DNA from: Nymphalis io
Taxonomy: Eukaryota; Arthropoda; Insecta; Lepidoptera; Nymphalidae
Length of the DNA: 64,000 bases
Assembly (NCBI RefSeq): GCF_905147045.1
Contig: NC_065889.1
Coordinates: 8,747,001 to 8,811,000 of the forward strand
Direction of reading: 5' to 3'
Shown here: positions 34,201 to 45,575 of the stretch, in pieces
Numbering within the stretch: position 1 is the stretch's first letter
How the letters are laid out: each line of letters begins with the position of its first letter
Notes under the pieces: model-generated
The model's database searches: none
The model's input: the letters and a program-made list of their open reading frames with translations, nothing else
Told to the model about the DNA's origin: nothing
Position numbers and translations under genes: made by a program

Positions 34201-36307
34201 TAAATGCCGAACTGTGGTGTATGACAATGAAGGCTGGCCGATTCATCCTGATACGAAGCAGCGGAGCGTGCGCCTTATTAGCAAGTAAGACCTATTTTAT
34301 CTTCTAAGCTTGATTTAAAGCATTAATATATAGTCCACGATACTGAGAGCTACATGGTTTGTATTGTAATCAGTCTATTGTCTGAGATTAGACCATAACA
34401 TGACATCACCATTATATGTTATTACATAGAGATTTCTAATGGTGACGGGGTAAAGTGTGTACAGATAACTCGACAGTACTTTATTTGTATATTGTCATCA
34501 ATTATATAACTATAACAATTATATATAACTCTTAAAATAGAAAAAAGATTAAAACTCATGTTTAATTACAGGCCGATGGAGTTCATATTAAATCTCATAT
34601 TTTTTATCACACTACCATGCCTTTTGATTTGTGATGCTCTTAAGAAAGTTGTATCGTGTTGTAATGCTGCTGAACAAAAAATAGATGGGAAATACAGACA
34701 CAGAGACACTGAAAAATGTTTTAGTTCATGTGACGTGCAGGTTAGACAGTTCATAAGTAAATATGTAATTCCTTTTATCGAACAGCAAGGAATTGCACTC
34801 ATGGTATACTTTGCATTTAATATAATACGTTGAAGTGAAAAGTAAAATTTCGTAATGTATATTTTAGTTTAAATCCCAGTGCAATTCCTGGCTATTTTTA
34901 GGGTCTCGTGCCGAATAGTCGTCATCGTCATAAAGATCTACACCGATGGATGTCACCGCAAGCCGAGGAACTCTCTACAGGCATTTGGCAAAAAGGTCTC
35001 AATCTACAAGGCAAAGATACATCTAACTGTGTAAGACTTTTGACCAATATTTAATCTAAGAAAACAAAAAGTACAAAAACTGATATGGTGTTGGGCGTGC
35101 ATCAGAATGACTGTACAAAGTAACGGATCACTTTTAAAATACTATCAGCATTTAATATTGTTTAGTACCTTTGTTTTTTGAATTAGTGTTCTACTAAAAA
35201 TGTATGCTTAGGTACTAAATGGTTGTGCAAAGACAAATGCACAATGAGGAGTCCTGTGCGCGATGCACAAATCATAAACAGCCGGTCATCTTGACATCAG
35301 AATGACTAGCCATTTTTAAAATAAGATTTTATTAATGAAACCATAGATAACAAATATTTAAGCAAAGCAACTAAATAGTACAAATAGGTACTGAATACTG
35401 ATAGTATTTTAAAGCTGATCTGTCACTTTGTACAGTTATTCTGATGCACTGCTATTGGTTTTTACTTTATTGTGAGTACCCATCTCCTATTTATATACAA
35501 ATAAAATTTAAAAGCATCTCTAAATCTCTACTTGTATAAAAATATTTTCATTCGATTGATTTAATCTTTGCAGAACCGAGTAAGGCAACTCTTCGTTTTT
35601 TAAATATCTGCTTAGTATATTTTTTTTGTTATTTATGCATTTATCAATGCAGCTACAACCGCTTCTTCGTAAGGAAAAATACTGTGGAAAACATACAGAC
35701 CAAATTTCGTGCTTGGATTCTGAACACGATGAAACTGAATATATTTTGATGCAAATGCAAAAGAGTAAGGAGTCTGTAGAAGTAAGTTATTATTTTTAAT
35801 CTCTAATATTTTACTAAAGAAAATAATTTTACTTTCAAGCAATTTAAGAGAGAGCTTAACTTATTACTGATATGTAAAGAAAGCAATCTTCTCATCCAAC
35901 CTATATCCTGCTCTTAATAATTATTATTAATGAAGAAATATATGTAGGTTAATTTGTTATTCTTTTATCTGTCACTCCCATAGTTCGATAAAAAAGGCAA
36001 TACGATACAATCAGAGATACATCTCCAAGTGAATTCCGATATCCGATTTTCAAATGCCAAGTTTATTGAATTTTGGACCGCAACATTTGTAATACAATTT
36101 TTTTTAACGCTGGGAAAACGCGATACGCCTTTCTCGCGAGAACAGTGGGGGGTATATGGGGCTCGCCGGTGTCCAAGGCGCCGAGTGCGCCCCAAACATC
36201 GGAACCCACTAAAAAAACAGCGTTACCCTTACCGTTTTAACGAGGAGCGCCACGAGATCGCTTTCGCATGCTTTTTGATCTGCTACCTATACCAACCACA
36301 GGAGTAA
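29253..36307 (+). CDS. HAP2: HAP2/GCS1 gamete-fusion protein homologue
   Basis: HAP2/GCS1 proteins are sperm or male-gamete fusogens with a class II fusion fold. Exons: 29253-29893, 30139-30269, 30418-30548, 31781-31956, 32045-32149, 32290-32453, 32994-33098, 33483-33653, 34092-34284, 34572-34740, 34902-35030, 35653-35781, 35984-36307; 855 aa, phases consistent throughout. Evidence: YELALYKIGDPDLWYSAHVQ near residue 195; DIDVEVRADDN-like block near 345; the HAP2-GCS1 domain with CTVALVNDNDEAVAVRDV and the cysteine knot CFCVWHCDCVC at 473-483; then hydrophobic runs at about 524-565 and 609-630 around the GLWGLDLLLQTPRKLDRYYE and NEGWPIHPDTKQRSVRLISK blocks; and a basic cytoplasmic tail (RRCPRRRVRPKHR). 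Odd: no signal peptide in exon 1 and very few cysteines before residue 400. Upstream exons may be missing. Confidence 0.82.
30600..30858 (-). repeat. tRNA-derived SINE in HAP2 intron 3
   Basis: Reverse-oriented near-complete copy of the family at 48668-48968: AGTCCCACTG-type tail first, then AAGCACGTGAAAATTCAGTG and the box-B complement GGGATTTGAACCCACG, ending ACGCGTTCTAACCACTCGACCATC. It is antisense to HAP2. A short duplicated GAATGA run sits in the middle. Confidence 0.88.
31183..31252. repeat. (TA)n tract with perfect 42-bp palindrome
   Basis: 31183-31224 is a perfect palindrome: AAATGTAAATG, a TA run, then CATTTACATTT. It is followed by a second pure TA run to 31252. It lies in HAP2 intron 3 and is likely unstable or length-variable. 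Confidence 0.9.
31595..31607 (+). repeat. (G)13 homopolymer
   Basis: Thirteen consecutive G bases in an AT-rich intron of HAP2. Length may be an assembly or sequencing estimate. Confidence 0.85.
32515..32660 (-). repeat. Family 2 short repeat, degraded, in HAP2 intron
   Basis: Contains AGTAGTCACCATGCCCATAG, CACACCAACAATGCGCCAGC and CAGGGAACT in the order expected for the reverse complement of the family seen at 37249-37560. Several small changes interrupt it. Confidence 0.6.
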
Positions 36308-39151
36308 AGACATTTTATTTTAACCTTGATTTGACGCGATATTTTGAAAAGTCTACGATATTCGTTATAGATTCGCGTTTTGAATGTCTGTGAAGGAATA
36401 TGTATGCACATCTATAGGTACTGAAATAGACTTTACATGTTTAATCAAGGCATCTTAGATACAATCTAACATTACAAAATGATTTTGAACATTTCGTTGT
36501 ATATATGCTTACTATTATTATTATTTCAATTATTATTTATAAATAAAATGTGTAGTTTGAAAAGAATCGGAGGCTAAATATCGGCTTTGTCGAGTATTAA
36601 TTGCCGTATAATATTTTCTACAGATTTAAGCCGTAGAATAATACCATATGTCGATGAGTTTAATTTATTAATTTCGGTCATATATTATCAATTTCATCAA
36701 TTATAAGCTATTGGTCTGTATGCTCCGGTACAGCCATTGTAAAATATTCTATATAGCTTCGATGCTAGACAACCAATGTAACTCGATTATTAATAGTAAA
36801 ATATACCAACCATACCCAATAATAAACGTTTTCCCACATTTCATGACACAGAAAGATGAGAGGCAACTAGAGCCAAGTTCAAATATTACCGCTTTCAAAA
36901 ACGACTAATTTTGAAGAGTAGACAAATATATAGGTAATTTACAGTTTTTATTTTTAGTTTTTTTTTTATGTATACTACTAAAATTACTTGTTAATAAATA
37001 CTTTAATAAAAGAACATGAATTATTATTTATAACAAATTATTAAACAATATTGCCTGCGGTTTTATTAGCCGTGTAACGTTTTTAACTACTTCAATAGAA
37101 GGAAGAGATCATATTAAGTTCGATGCGTTTATGTTTGTATGTATATGTTTTACTTCGAAATTTTTTCGAAATTGTTGATTAATTCGAAAATGGACCTAGA
37201 TAGACCGGTTGGAAGATATTTTATTGAGTACTGTAAATATTCTTTTAAGTTTACTAGGTGGTAGGGCTTGTTTAAGCCCGTCTAGGTAGGTACCACCCAG
37301 TCATTCAGATATTCTACCGCTAAGCAGTATTATTTAATATTGTTGCGTTCCGGTTTGAAGGGTGAGTGAGCAAGTGTAACTAAAGACACATAATATCTTA
37401 GTTCCCAATGTTAGTGGCACATTGGCGATGGAACGGTTTAAGAACAGTTAATATTTTTTACATCGCCAACGTCTATGGGCGATGGTGACCACTTAAGATA
37501 AGATCAGGTCGCCCATTTATCCGTCCGCCTACACGTGAACATGCTACATATAGTTGCCCATGGGTAAAGCAGCAGAGACTAAAGAAAAAAATAACAAATC
37601 TTCTTGTCGAATGAAGCTATAAATAATTAATTAATAAGGATTACACTAAACAATTTAAAGATTTTTTTAACCTTAAAACTGAGTAATAGGTAATCTTAAA
37701 AGTAAAAAGTAAATAGTCTATAAAATTCAAAACAAAAATATTTATAAGAATAAGAAGTTAAGACTAATAGAAAAAAATAACAACCGAGTTAATAATTGCA
37801 ATCTAAATCCACAAAGTATTTAATATTATCAATGTTAATTGTAATAATAATATTAACGAAAAAAATTAAACCATCAAACGAAACGGCAACAGAATAACGA
37901 AAACGCTAATTTAAACAAAATGCTAATGCTAATATGTATGGCAAAATGTCACTATACTCCGGACATCACGATTCAGAAATTAACCTATTTAGCACATCGC
38001 CATCTTCAGGCTAATGGCCACAATATGTATTACAAAAATACGTAAGTTTTTTTTTACTTTTGATGGACTCAACCGTTTCAAAGATTAGCCCGGACAGACA
38101 GGCGAGGAAAAAAAATGATTGTTTTGGTTTTTAATATTTAAAATATAAGTTTAATCTCGGACACAATATACAAGTAATTATAGCAAGCTATCATTAAATG
38201 AAAGTATTGAGTAACAAATAGTTGATTCTCAAAGTGGACGTAAAGTAGACAAAATAAGTTTTAACGTTTAAGTACATTGAATTTTTTGAGCTCCGTTTTA
38301 AAAATATCATTTACCAAACCTTTACTAAACCTTTACTTTACCATTTACTAAACCATTTATTTAATATAAAATTAAATATAATATAATTGTAGCAATTATA
38401 AAAGTGTCAAAGCAAATAAAGTAAAATTTCAATACAACTTTATTACCTTATTAGCTTAATGTAATTTTAATTGTTCGACTAGTATGTAGCAACTAATTGC
38501 CATTGCATTAAATATACACCTAAGAAGTTTAATCGTCTTTTTTGTCCTATAAGTGAATTAATTAATGATTTTTCCAAATTCCTTATAGTCAACATAAATT
38601 TTGATTTTTTATTTTCTTATACTTTCTATAGAACATTTATCAGTCCAATCTGTATCGCAATATGTTTTCTTTATACGAAAACTTTTGGAATTTTGCGATT
38701 AGGATTTTAAAATACGATTTAACGTTATTAATTGAACTATGATAAATGATTTATAAATAATTTTATTAAACAGTATAGAAACATGTATAAACTAAACATG
38801 TATTCTCTGCATTATTTATCTAACACCCAAAAGGTAATATTGTATTGTTTCTCTAAATATATTTTTTAAAACGAGTCTCTCGCTGTCGGGAAATCATAGC
38901 TTAGTTGTCAATGTCATTTGAAATATTTGTCAACAATAATTTGTGATACAATCACAGAACACTTGACTGTTGACAGTTGACACAATATAGATGACATGAG
39001 AAGTATGTCAGAGTGAAAAATACGTTCTTCAAGAAATCATAAAGAATTTTACAATTACATTTATATAAACGATATTTTGTTATCTTATCTTTAAGTTGTT
39101 ATTGGGATATTAATTGCATAACAACACGTTATAAGTTTTGGTATGTGAGTA
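36308..39151. other. HAP2-MsrB intergenic region
   Basis: AT-rich DNA with no gene recognised. It includes the HAP2 3' UTR, a family 2 repeat at 37249-37560, and, near 38935-39000, a TGTCAACA / TGACTGTTGACAGTTGACA cluster immediately upstream of MsrB that may be part of its promoter. Confidence 0.5.
37249..37560 (+). repeat. Family 2 short interspersed repeat, near complete
   Basis: Longest copy in the window: GGTGGTAGGGCTTG, GGTAGGTACCACCCA, AGATATTCTACCGC, TTCCGGTTTGAAGGGTGAGT, TTAGTTCCCAATGTTAGTGG, TTACATCGCCAACGTCTATG, GGCGATGGTGACCACTT and CGTCCGCCTAC in order. Other copies are at 26365, 32515, 47040 and 49453. It has no protein-coding capacity. Confidence 0.85.
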
Positions 39152-41827
39152 ATGCGTGTATTACTTAGGTCGTTAGCTATATTTAGGCAGGCAGCGCAGA
39201 CGAGTAGAGCTGTTCAGTTGAAGAATACGTTTACAACAGGTAAACATTCTTGTTGAGAATAGTTTGATCTAACTTTTGAGTTAGACATTTGCACCTCACT
39301 TGCAAGATATTTTTGGAATACTGCCAACTTTTCCCAACCTTTTAACATAATCAACATAATTTTAGCATTAGTCTGGAGAGCCATGGAAGATAAAGAGGCT
39401 TTAAAAAAGCGTTTAACACCACTACAGTACCATGTTACTCAAGAAGCTGGAACAGAGAGACCTTTTACAGGTAAATAACTTTTTGATTTAGTACAAGTTT
39501 TTTATTATTATATTTAACTACATTTACTACTAATTGTTAACTATTTTTAGGTTGCTTTAATAAATTTTATGAAGAAGGCCTATATGTGTGTGTAGTTTGT
39601 AAACAAGACCTATTTACCTCTAAAACCAAATTTGATTCTGGATGTGGATGGCCTGCTTTCAATGATGTCCTAGCAAAAGAGAAAGTTACTCTACATCAGG
39701 ATACTAGTGCAGGTATAGTTCATAACTTTCCTTAGTATTTTTGTAAGATATTTACTACAATATAATATTACTAACCATTATAACAGATAAATGCTGTTTA
39801 ACTGTTTAATACTAATACGAATGAAAACTAATCCCAACTATTGTACATTGTTGTTTTATAATAAAAATATTACACTTAGCTATAAAAAGAAGGTGTAATA
39901 TGATGACTTTTAAAAATGATATTAAAGTAATTCTTGTAGAATATAATGCAATACTGTAATTATAAGTACACGGTTTGGTGTAGTAAGTTCTGTTATGTCA
40001 ATTCATGCAGAACATTTTCAATGTCAATGTACAATGGCAATAATAAGTATCTATTCACAGAATCATCTAATTCTATGATGCAAGGTCTAATCTTTTATAT
40101 GTATCTAAGGCTTAGCATAGATATTAACTAATAAGGTTTTATTATTTATTCTCTTACTATTATGTTACTAATAATTAGCATGTAAATTTATATTTAATAA
40201 TAAAATATTTTTCATTTTCTTATAAAACATTGTAAAGCAAAGAGTTTTTGTCATAAAAATTAATCAATTATAAAAAAAAATGATGGTTATTTAAAGAGAT
40301 TTGGATTTTTTATTAAAAAAGCACAACATTTTATAAAAATGTGTGACAAAATTATACAAAGATTTAAAATTCTAAAAGATCTGTTTAATTATTTTTATAA
40401 TATCCTTTACCTGCCCTTGCTGTTAGACATATATGGCTGCACAATGTTACTACCATGTTTAGAATTATAACCTCTTGTTGCATAATTAACCTTCAACTTG
40501 AATAGTACATATGATTCAACTCTTTTTTTATTTCTTAACTTATATATGGCACTTACACTTTGCTTAAAAAAACTATATATATTAATATTTCACACACTAA
40601 ACTATTTTTAATTAGTTTAATTATAATACACATATATTATTTATTATTATTATTTATTTATTGTTGTGAGGGGTTGATTGATGGACTGGTATTGCTTTTA
40701 GCTTTGCTTCATATTTCATCACATTTGTACTTTTCATTAATTCTTAGTTGTGAAACTTTATATAATATCTTCTTTATATAGTTTTCATCACAGCTACCAT
40801 AGTATAATAATATTTTTATTAATATAATGATGAAAACACAGACCAATGATGTTTATATTCTCTAAAAAATTAGATCTCATTGCTATTATATTAATCAAAG
40901 CAAGTAAAGACTAATTGTTTTAAATAAATATAGTTTGATTTTTCAGTTATACAGTTTAAAAAATACATTTTGTCACAAAATACTTTGAAACAAATTGTAC
41001 ACCAAAATTATATTCTAGTATTTTAATGTTTAAATTTCATACGATGGGATCTGGAATGGTGCGGGGAATTTTATTTTGTTGCTAATATATTTCAATATTT
41101 TTTTCTGTCTTTCCGTTCCTTTGACCACCTTACTATTCCATCCTATCCTCTACATTACAATTTGATTAATAATTGGTTGTGTATGATAAATGTATATTTT
41201 TACATATATCAATATTTAATTGTTTTTATAAATCATTTTTTCATCATCTAATTTACTACCACTGTTCTGTACTTCATACATCACCTTTCAATCATTTTTT
41301 CTTTTTAATTTCTATAATTATATTAATTGAATTTCATAATTTGGGTTTGTGTATTCGTTCTTTGAAAATGATTTCCTCGTTACTTCCTAACACACCTGGA
41401 ATGTGCATGAAATTAATATTCAATTACCCTCCATTCCTTGACATGCCCCATTTGTCCCATCCTGCCTTTACATCACGGATGGCTGCTGATCGGATGACAC
41501 CGGCTGCTGCTGCTGTGACGACCATACCATCTCACGAAACGAACACTGGAATTTACATCGGATAAATCATGGCGCCACTCTTGTTTATGTGATGTGTAAA
41601 TAATAATGGCTTTCTGGTGAATGGACTCGGGATTTAAAATTAAAGTTGGGGCGAATATATTACTGGTTTTAACACGACCAGGTATGGTGCGAACTGAGGT
41701 GCGATGCTCCAAGTGTTCGGCTCATCTGGGCCACGTATTCAATGATGGGCCGGCGCCCACCAAGAAACGGTTTTGTATTAATTCAGCAGCACTGGACTTC
41801 ATACCAGCTGAGGAAAGAAAGGATTAG
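39152..41827 (+). CDS. MSRB: Methionine-R-sulfoxide reductase B
   Basis: Reduces methionine-R-sulfoxide in oxidised proteins, using a catalytic cysteine recycled by thioredoxin. Exons 39152-39239, 39372-39470, 39551-39712 and 41682-41827 give 164 aa in consistent phase. The 5' exon (MRVLLRSLAIFRQAAQTSRA) is Arg-rich, Ser/Ala-rich and acid-free, like a mitochondrial leader; an internal Met at residue 34 (RAMEDKEALKKRL) could start a cytosolic form. Conserved core: LTPLQYHVTQEAGTERPFTG, two CxxC zinc pairs (CVVC and CSKC), GCGWPAF, HLGHVFNDGP and the active site RFCINSAAL, with cysteine (not selenocysteine) at the catalytic position. The last intron is long, almost 2 kb. Confidence 0.95.
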
Positions 41828-44800
41828 TGCATGACGTATAATTGTATACGAACCAAACATTTATAAAAGAAAACTTTTGTTTTTAAAAAAACATGGTTTG
41901 TTTTACAATTACTACAGCCATGAATTTTTTTTTAAGGTAATATAGCTATTTTAAAATATGCTTGTCAATATTCTCTACATGTTATTATTTGTATAGATAA
42001 TTTATAATTTTAATACAGTTTTTATCATTAAAATACTGGTCTAATTGTTTTGAAATAAGATAAAAGAATGACACTTAATGATAGTAGTCAGTATTATTTA
42101 TCGTTTGTTAAGTTTCTATCTTCGTCATAATATATTTTTAAATCATAGTGTAAATAAAGTTTCGGTACACAATAATAAAACGTTAGTTAATACGCACAAT
42201 AGCAGCTAAATTCAAGAAACATTATTTTGCATGCTTAGTGTTCAAATGAGAAGCATAGAATAGTATAAGAAATTACTTCTTTCGTATGAATGAGGAAATA
42301 TTTTGAACTTAATCCGCTTTTGAATGAGGATATTTAATACTTTCTTAATTTTATTTCTAAAAACGTCCTGGTTTCGCATCCACGTATTTTTCATAGTACA
42401 GAGATAATTTGTGTAGACACATTAACACTCGAAAAGACAAAATGGGTTCCATAATTAAAACCTACATTTTAAATAGATTTACCAAACAGGTTTCTCATAA
42501 TGTAAATGATACAAAGAAATATGACAATAGTGATGTTTTACAGTGCTTGATAATTTATAATCAATTAAGCCGACTATCATAATAAAAGTTACGCATACTT
42601 TATAATTGTGTATCGAATCTCTATGAAATGTCATACCAACAAACCTGTTTTGTGAAATTTTACTTTTTTCTGTGTACTACAGTAAACATTAAGTTACCAT
42701 ACAAAGTCATTTTTTATTTGTTGATATTTTGTTTGCATTACTTATATGTATTTCCTTTATTACATGGATAGTACAAAATAATAAAGAATGTGTGTATTTT
42801 TTTGTCGCGGCTATTACTAAAATAAATATTTTTGAAATTAGTGACTTTTATTTCTTAATTTTGTATCTCATTTTAATAACAATTATTATAGGTAGCATAT
42901 TAGCGTAAATTCTAGGCCTCAAAAACGCTAACAAATGTTGTTGGGATCTATAGTTTTTTGTTATATTATATGAAATGCATGCAACGACATCCCTAATACT
43001 AACCTACTTTTGAAAACATTTTATGATCGATGTTGAAATTAAGTAAAAAAAATAAAATGTTAAATGTTGCTTGTCATTACATATTTTGTAATGCTATTTA
43101 TGTATGAAAAGATATGAATTATTTTCTAAGCAAATGTTTTGCTCATAACATTAGTACAAGGAACAAACTCAGACAAATCACTTTACTCAGCTGCATACTC
43201 AATGCAATTTTGCTCGGACATAAACCTTTCATTGTGATTCAAAATTGTAAACAGAGTCTTATGAGCCATTCGGTACAACCAATAACGGCTTGGTATTTCT
43301 ATTTCTAAAAATTTTTTAATAAATAAAGTGGTAAGATAAAGTAGTTTGGAATGAAACTATTTTATATGAAGTTGAGTCTTTTATTTATAGTATGGTTGTA
43401 ATTTATATGCACAAGTTGCTCATACATGGCACAGGTGTTTACAACTGTCAAAAATCATGAAAAAACCACATAATAATCTCATATAATATTACATTTATTA
43501 ATACATTTTCAACTTAAATTACGTACATAATTACAGTTACTATCTCAACTTATGTAGTGCATACTCAAATTCATTTTCATGATCACATCGTTAATACAAT
43601 AATAACATATCAGTTATACACATACTGGATTATTTTCGTTCTAAGCTGTCATGAAGATCCGGCTATAAAATTGTATAACTAACTTATTGCACACTATTAG
43701 TGTATTGGTTGGTGCAGGTTTTTTTTTTAAATAGATGTACTATTTTACTTATAGGCCGTTTCGGGTGTCAAATATTATTTTGATAGGCCATGCTTTTGAG
43801 TTGTTAATTACATTAAAATACAGCCACAATAAAGATTAGTTTAATAGCTGTATTGAACGTGTCCAATGCGGTATTTTTGATTATGGTATTTGGAAATAAA
43901 GAAATGGGGTAAATTTAATACAATATATTTTACGCACCAACCTGGAACCAACGCAGGAATCTACATAATGTAATTGGTCATTGATATTGTCAAGAGTATA
44001 CTACTCGTGTCTAAATTTATCTTAAACAATTTACAGTTGACGAGCTTGACAAGCTCATTCTGAGCGAATCACTATTTGACGTTTCACCATTCATTCTCAC
44101 GCGTCCTCCATTCACTCCAATTTTAAAAGTAATAAAGTAGCAAATAATTATATATAAAAGAGAAATTTAACAGCGTCTTGCGGCACAACCTATATATAAA
44201 AGCAGAGAGTCATTTAATGATAATTAAAAATATTATATAGTCTTTTTATAGTTTAGAAAGATTAACTTGTTTCTTTGATTACTAACTAACCTCTACTATT
44301 GTCTTATTCATTAATTAAGGTGAATATCTTGTTTAAATCTATGTTGTTATTATGAACCATTTGTTTTTATTAATCTTTATATTACAAACATTTGTGCCAC
44401 AATAGATAAACCAATTTTTTTTTTATTTTGAATATAATCGGTATAATAAACTATATAAACTTAATACTAGGTAAATGCTTCAATTTCATGACTAACAATG
44501 ATACCTTCCACAAATGAAGGTATTTTTTATCGATGACTTATGAACTTTAATAACATTGAATTGTCAATTGCCATGAATAATGTTTACGTAAAAATTTTAA
44601 AATATTGCAATTATTGGATCAATCATAAAAATTATAATCTCTAAAAATGAAAGCGAATTATAATAAATTAATATTCGGTATTAAAGATTGATATATAATA
44701 TATAGATAAAACTAGCTAGCTTGTACCAACCGACAAAAGCATTACAAAAAATCAATCCGCTATCAAATAAAAAAATTCAGTCAAAATAATACGTAATATG

Positions 44801-45575
44801 TATTAAATAGAAATATCACTCATTCCAAAATCTTAATAAAATGCGTGCTACTTTAGCAAACAATATAATATGAAATCAGAATTTTGTTTCTAAAACCAAC
44901 AGTATAAGAAAATACACATTGTCTTAGTTCTAATACAAAATTTCTCTTAAGCACTCTCATTCTATCGCAGTTATCGACGGGCGCACTGCAGGTGCCGCAG
45001 AGCAGTAACTCTGTTCACGCGTTCCCCTCGACCTCGTTGATCACTACCATCACAGTAAAATCGGCTTTCCATAACTGCATTACCTCTACGATATTCTACG
45101 ATAATAATTAGTTTACGTCTAAGAGTTAACTGCCAGTCTTCATTCGCAGATTTTATCGCAACTTTTCAACAATTTGTGTCTATATGCTATATCTACATAA
45201 TACTATCCGAACTTTTCGCGACTCGGTCGAGAGGAACACGGCAATACGCGATAACATATCTAATTACAATAAATAACGTTTCTACACGATACCTACAAAT
45301 CACTACGGCTACTGGACTGCTGTCTCGAACAATCTTTAGTTTGTAAAAATATGATCACTTTTCGTACTCGATTGCAGCCATTTTATTAACATAAATATCG
45401 CTCTACGCGTAAACCTAAAATTTCGTCGATGAACGTCAACATAGTCACTAGTAACCATAGATTACACCGATTCGATGATGACGATAGAACAATGATGCGG
45501 TAGAGTAGCAGTAGGCACTGTGTGCGCCGGGGGGCGCTAGGGGGGCGCGAGCGCGGCGGGCGCCGCGGGCCTGCG
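41828..45575. other. MsrB-PAK convergent intergenic region
   Basis: AT-rich; MsrB (plus) and PAK (minus) converge here, so it holds both 3' UTRs. AATAAA on the plus strand near 42152 fits MsrB. The stretch 44980-45575 is less AT-rich and adjoins the PAK stop, consistent with PAK 3' UTR. No coding exon or known repeat was recognised. Confidence 0.5.

Noticed and set aside
41173..41565. 130-codon frame in the last MsrB intron
   Set aside because: Low-complexity Phe/Ile/His-rich translation of AT-rich intron, no splice-supported link to MsrB.
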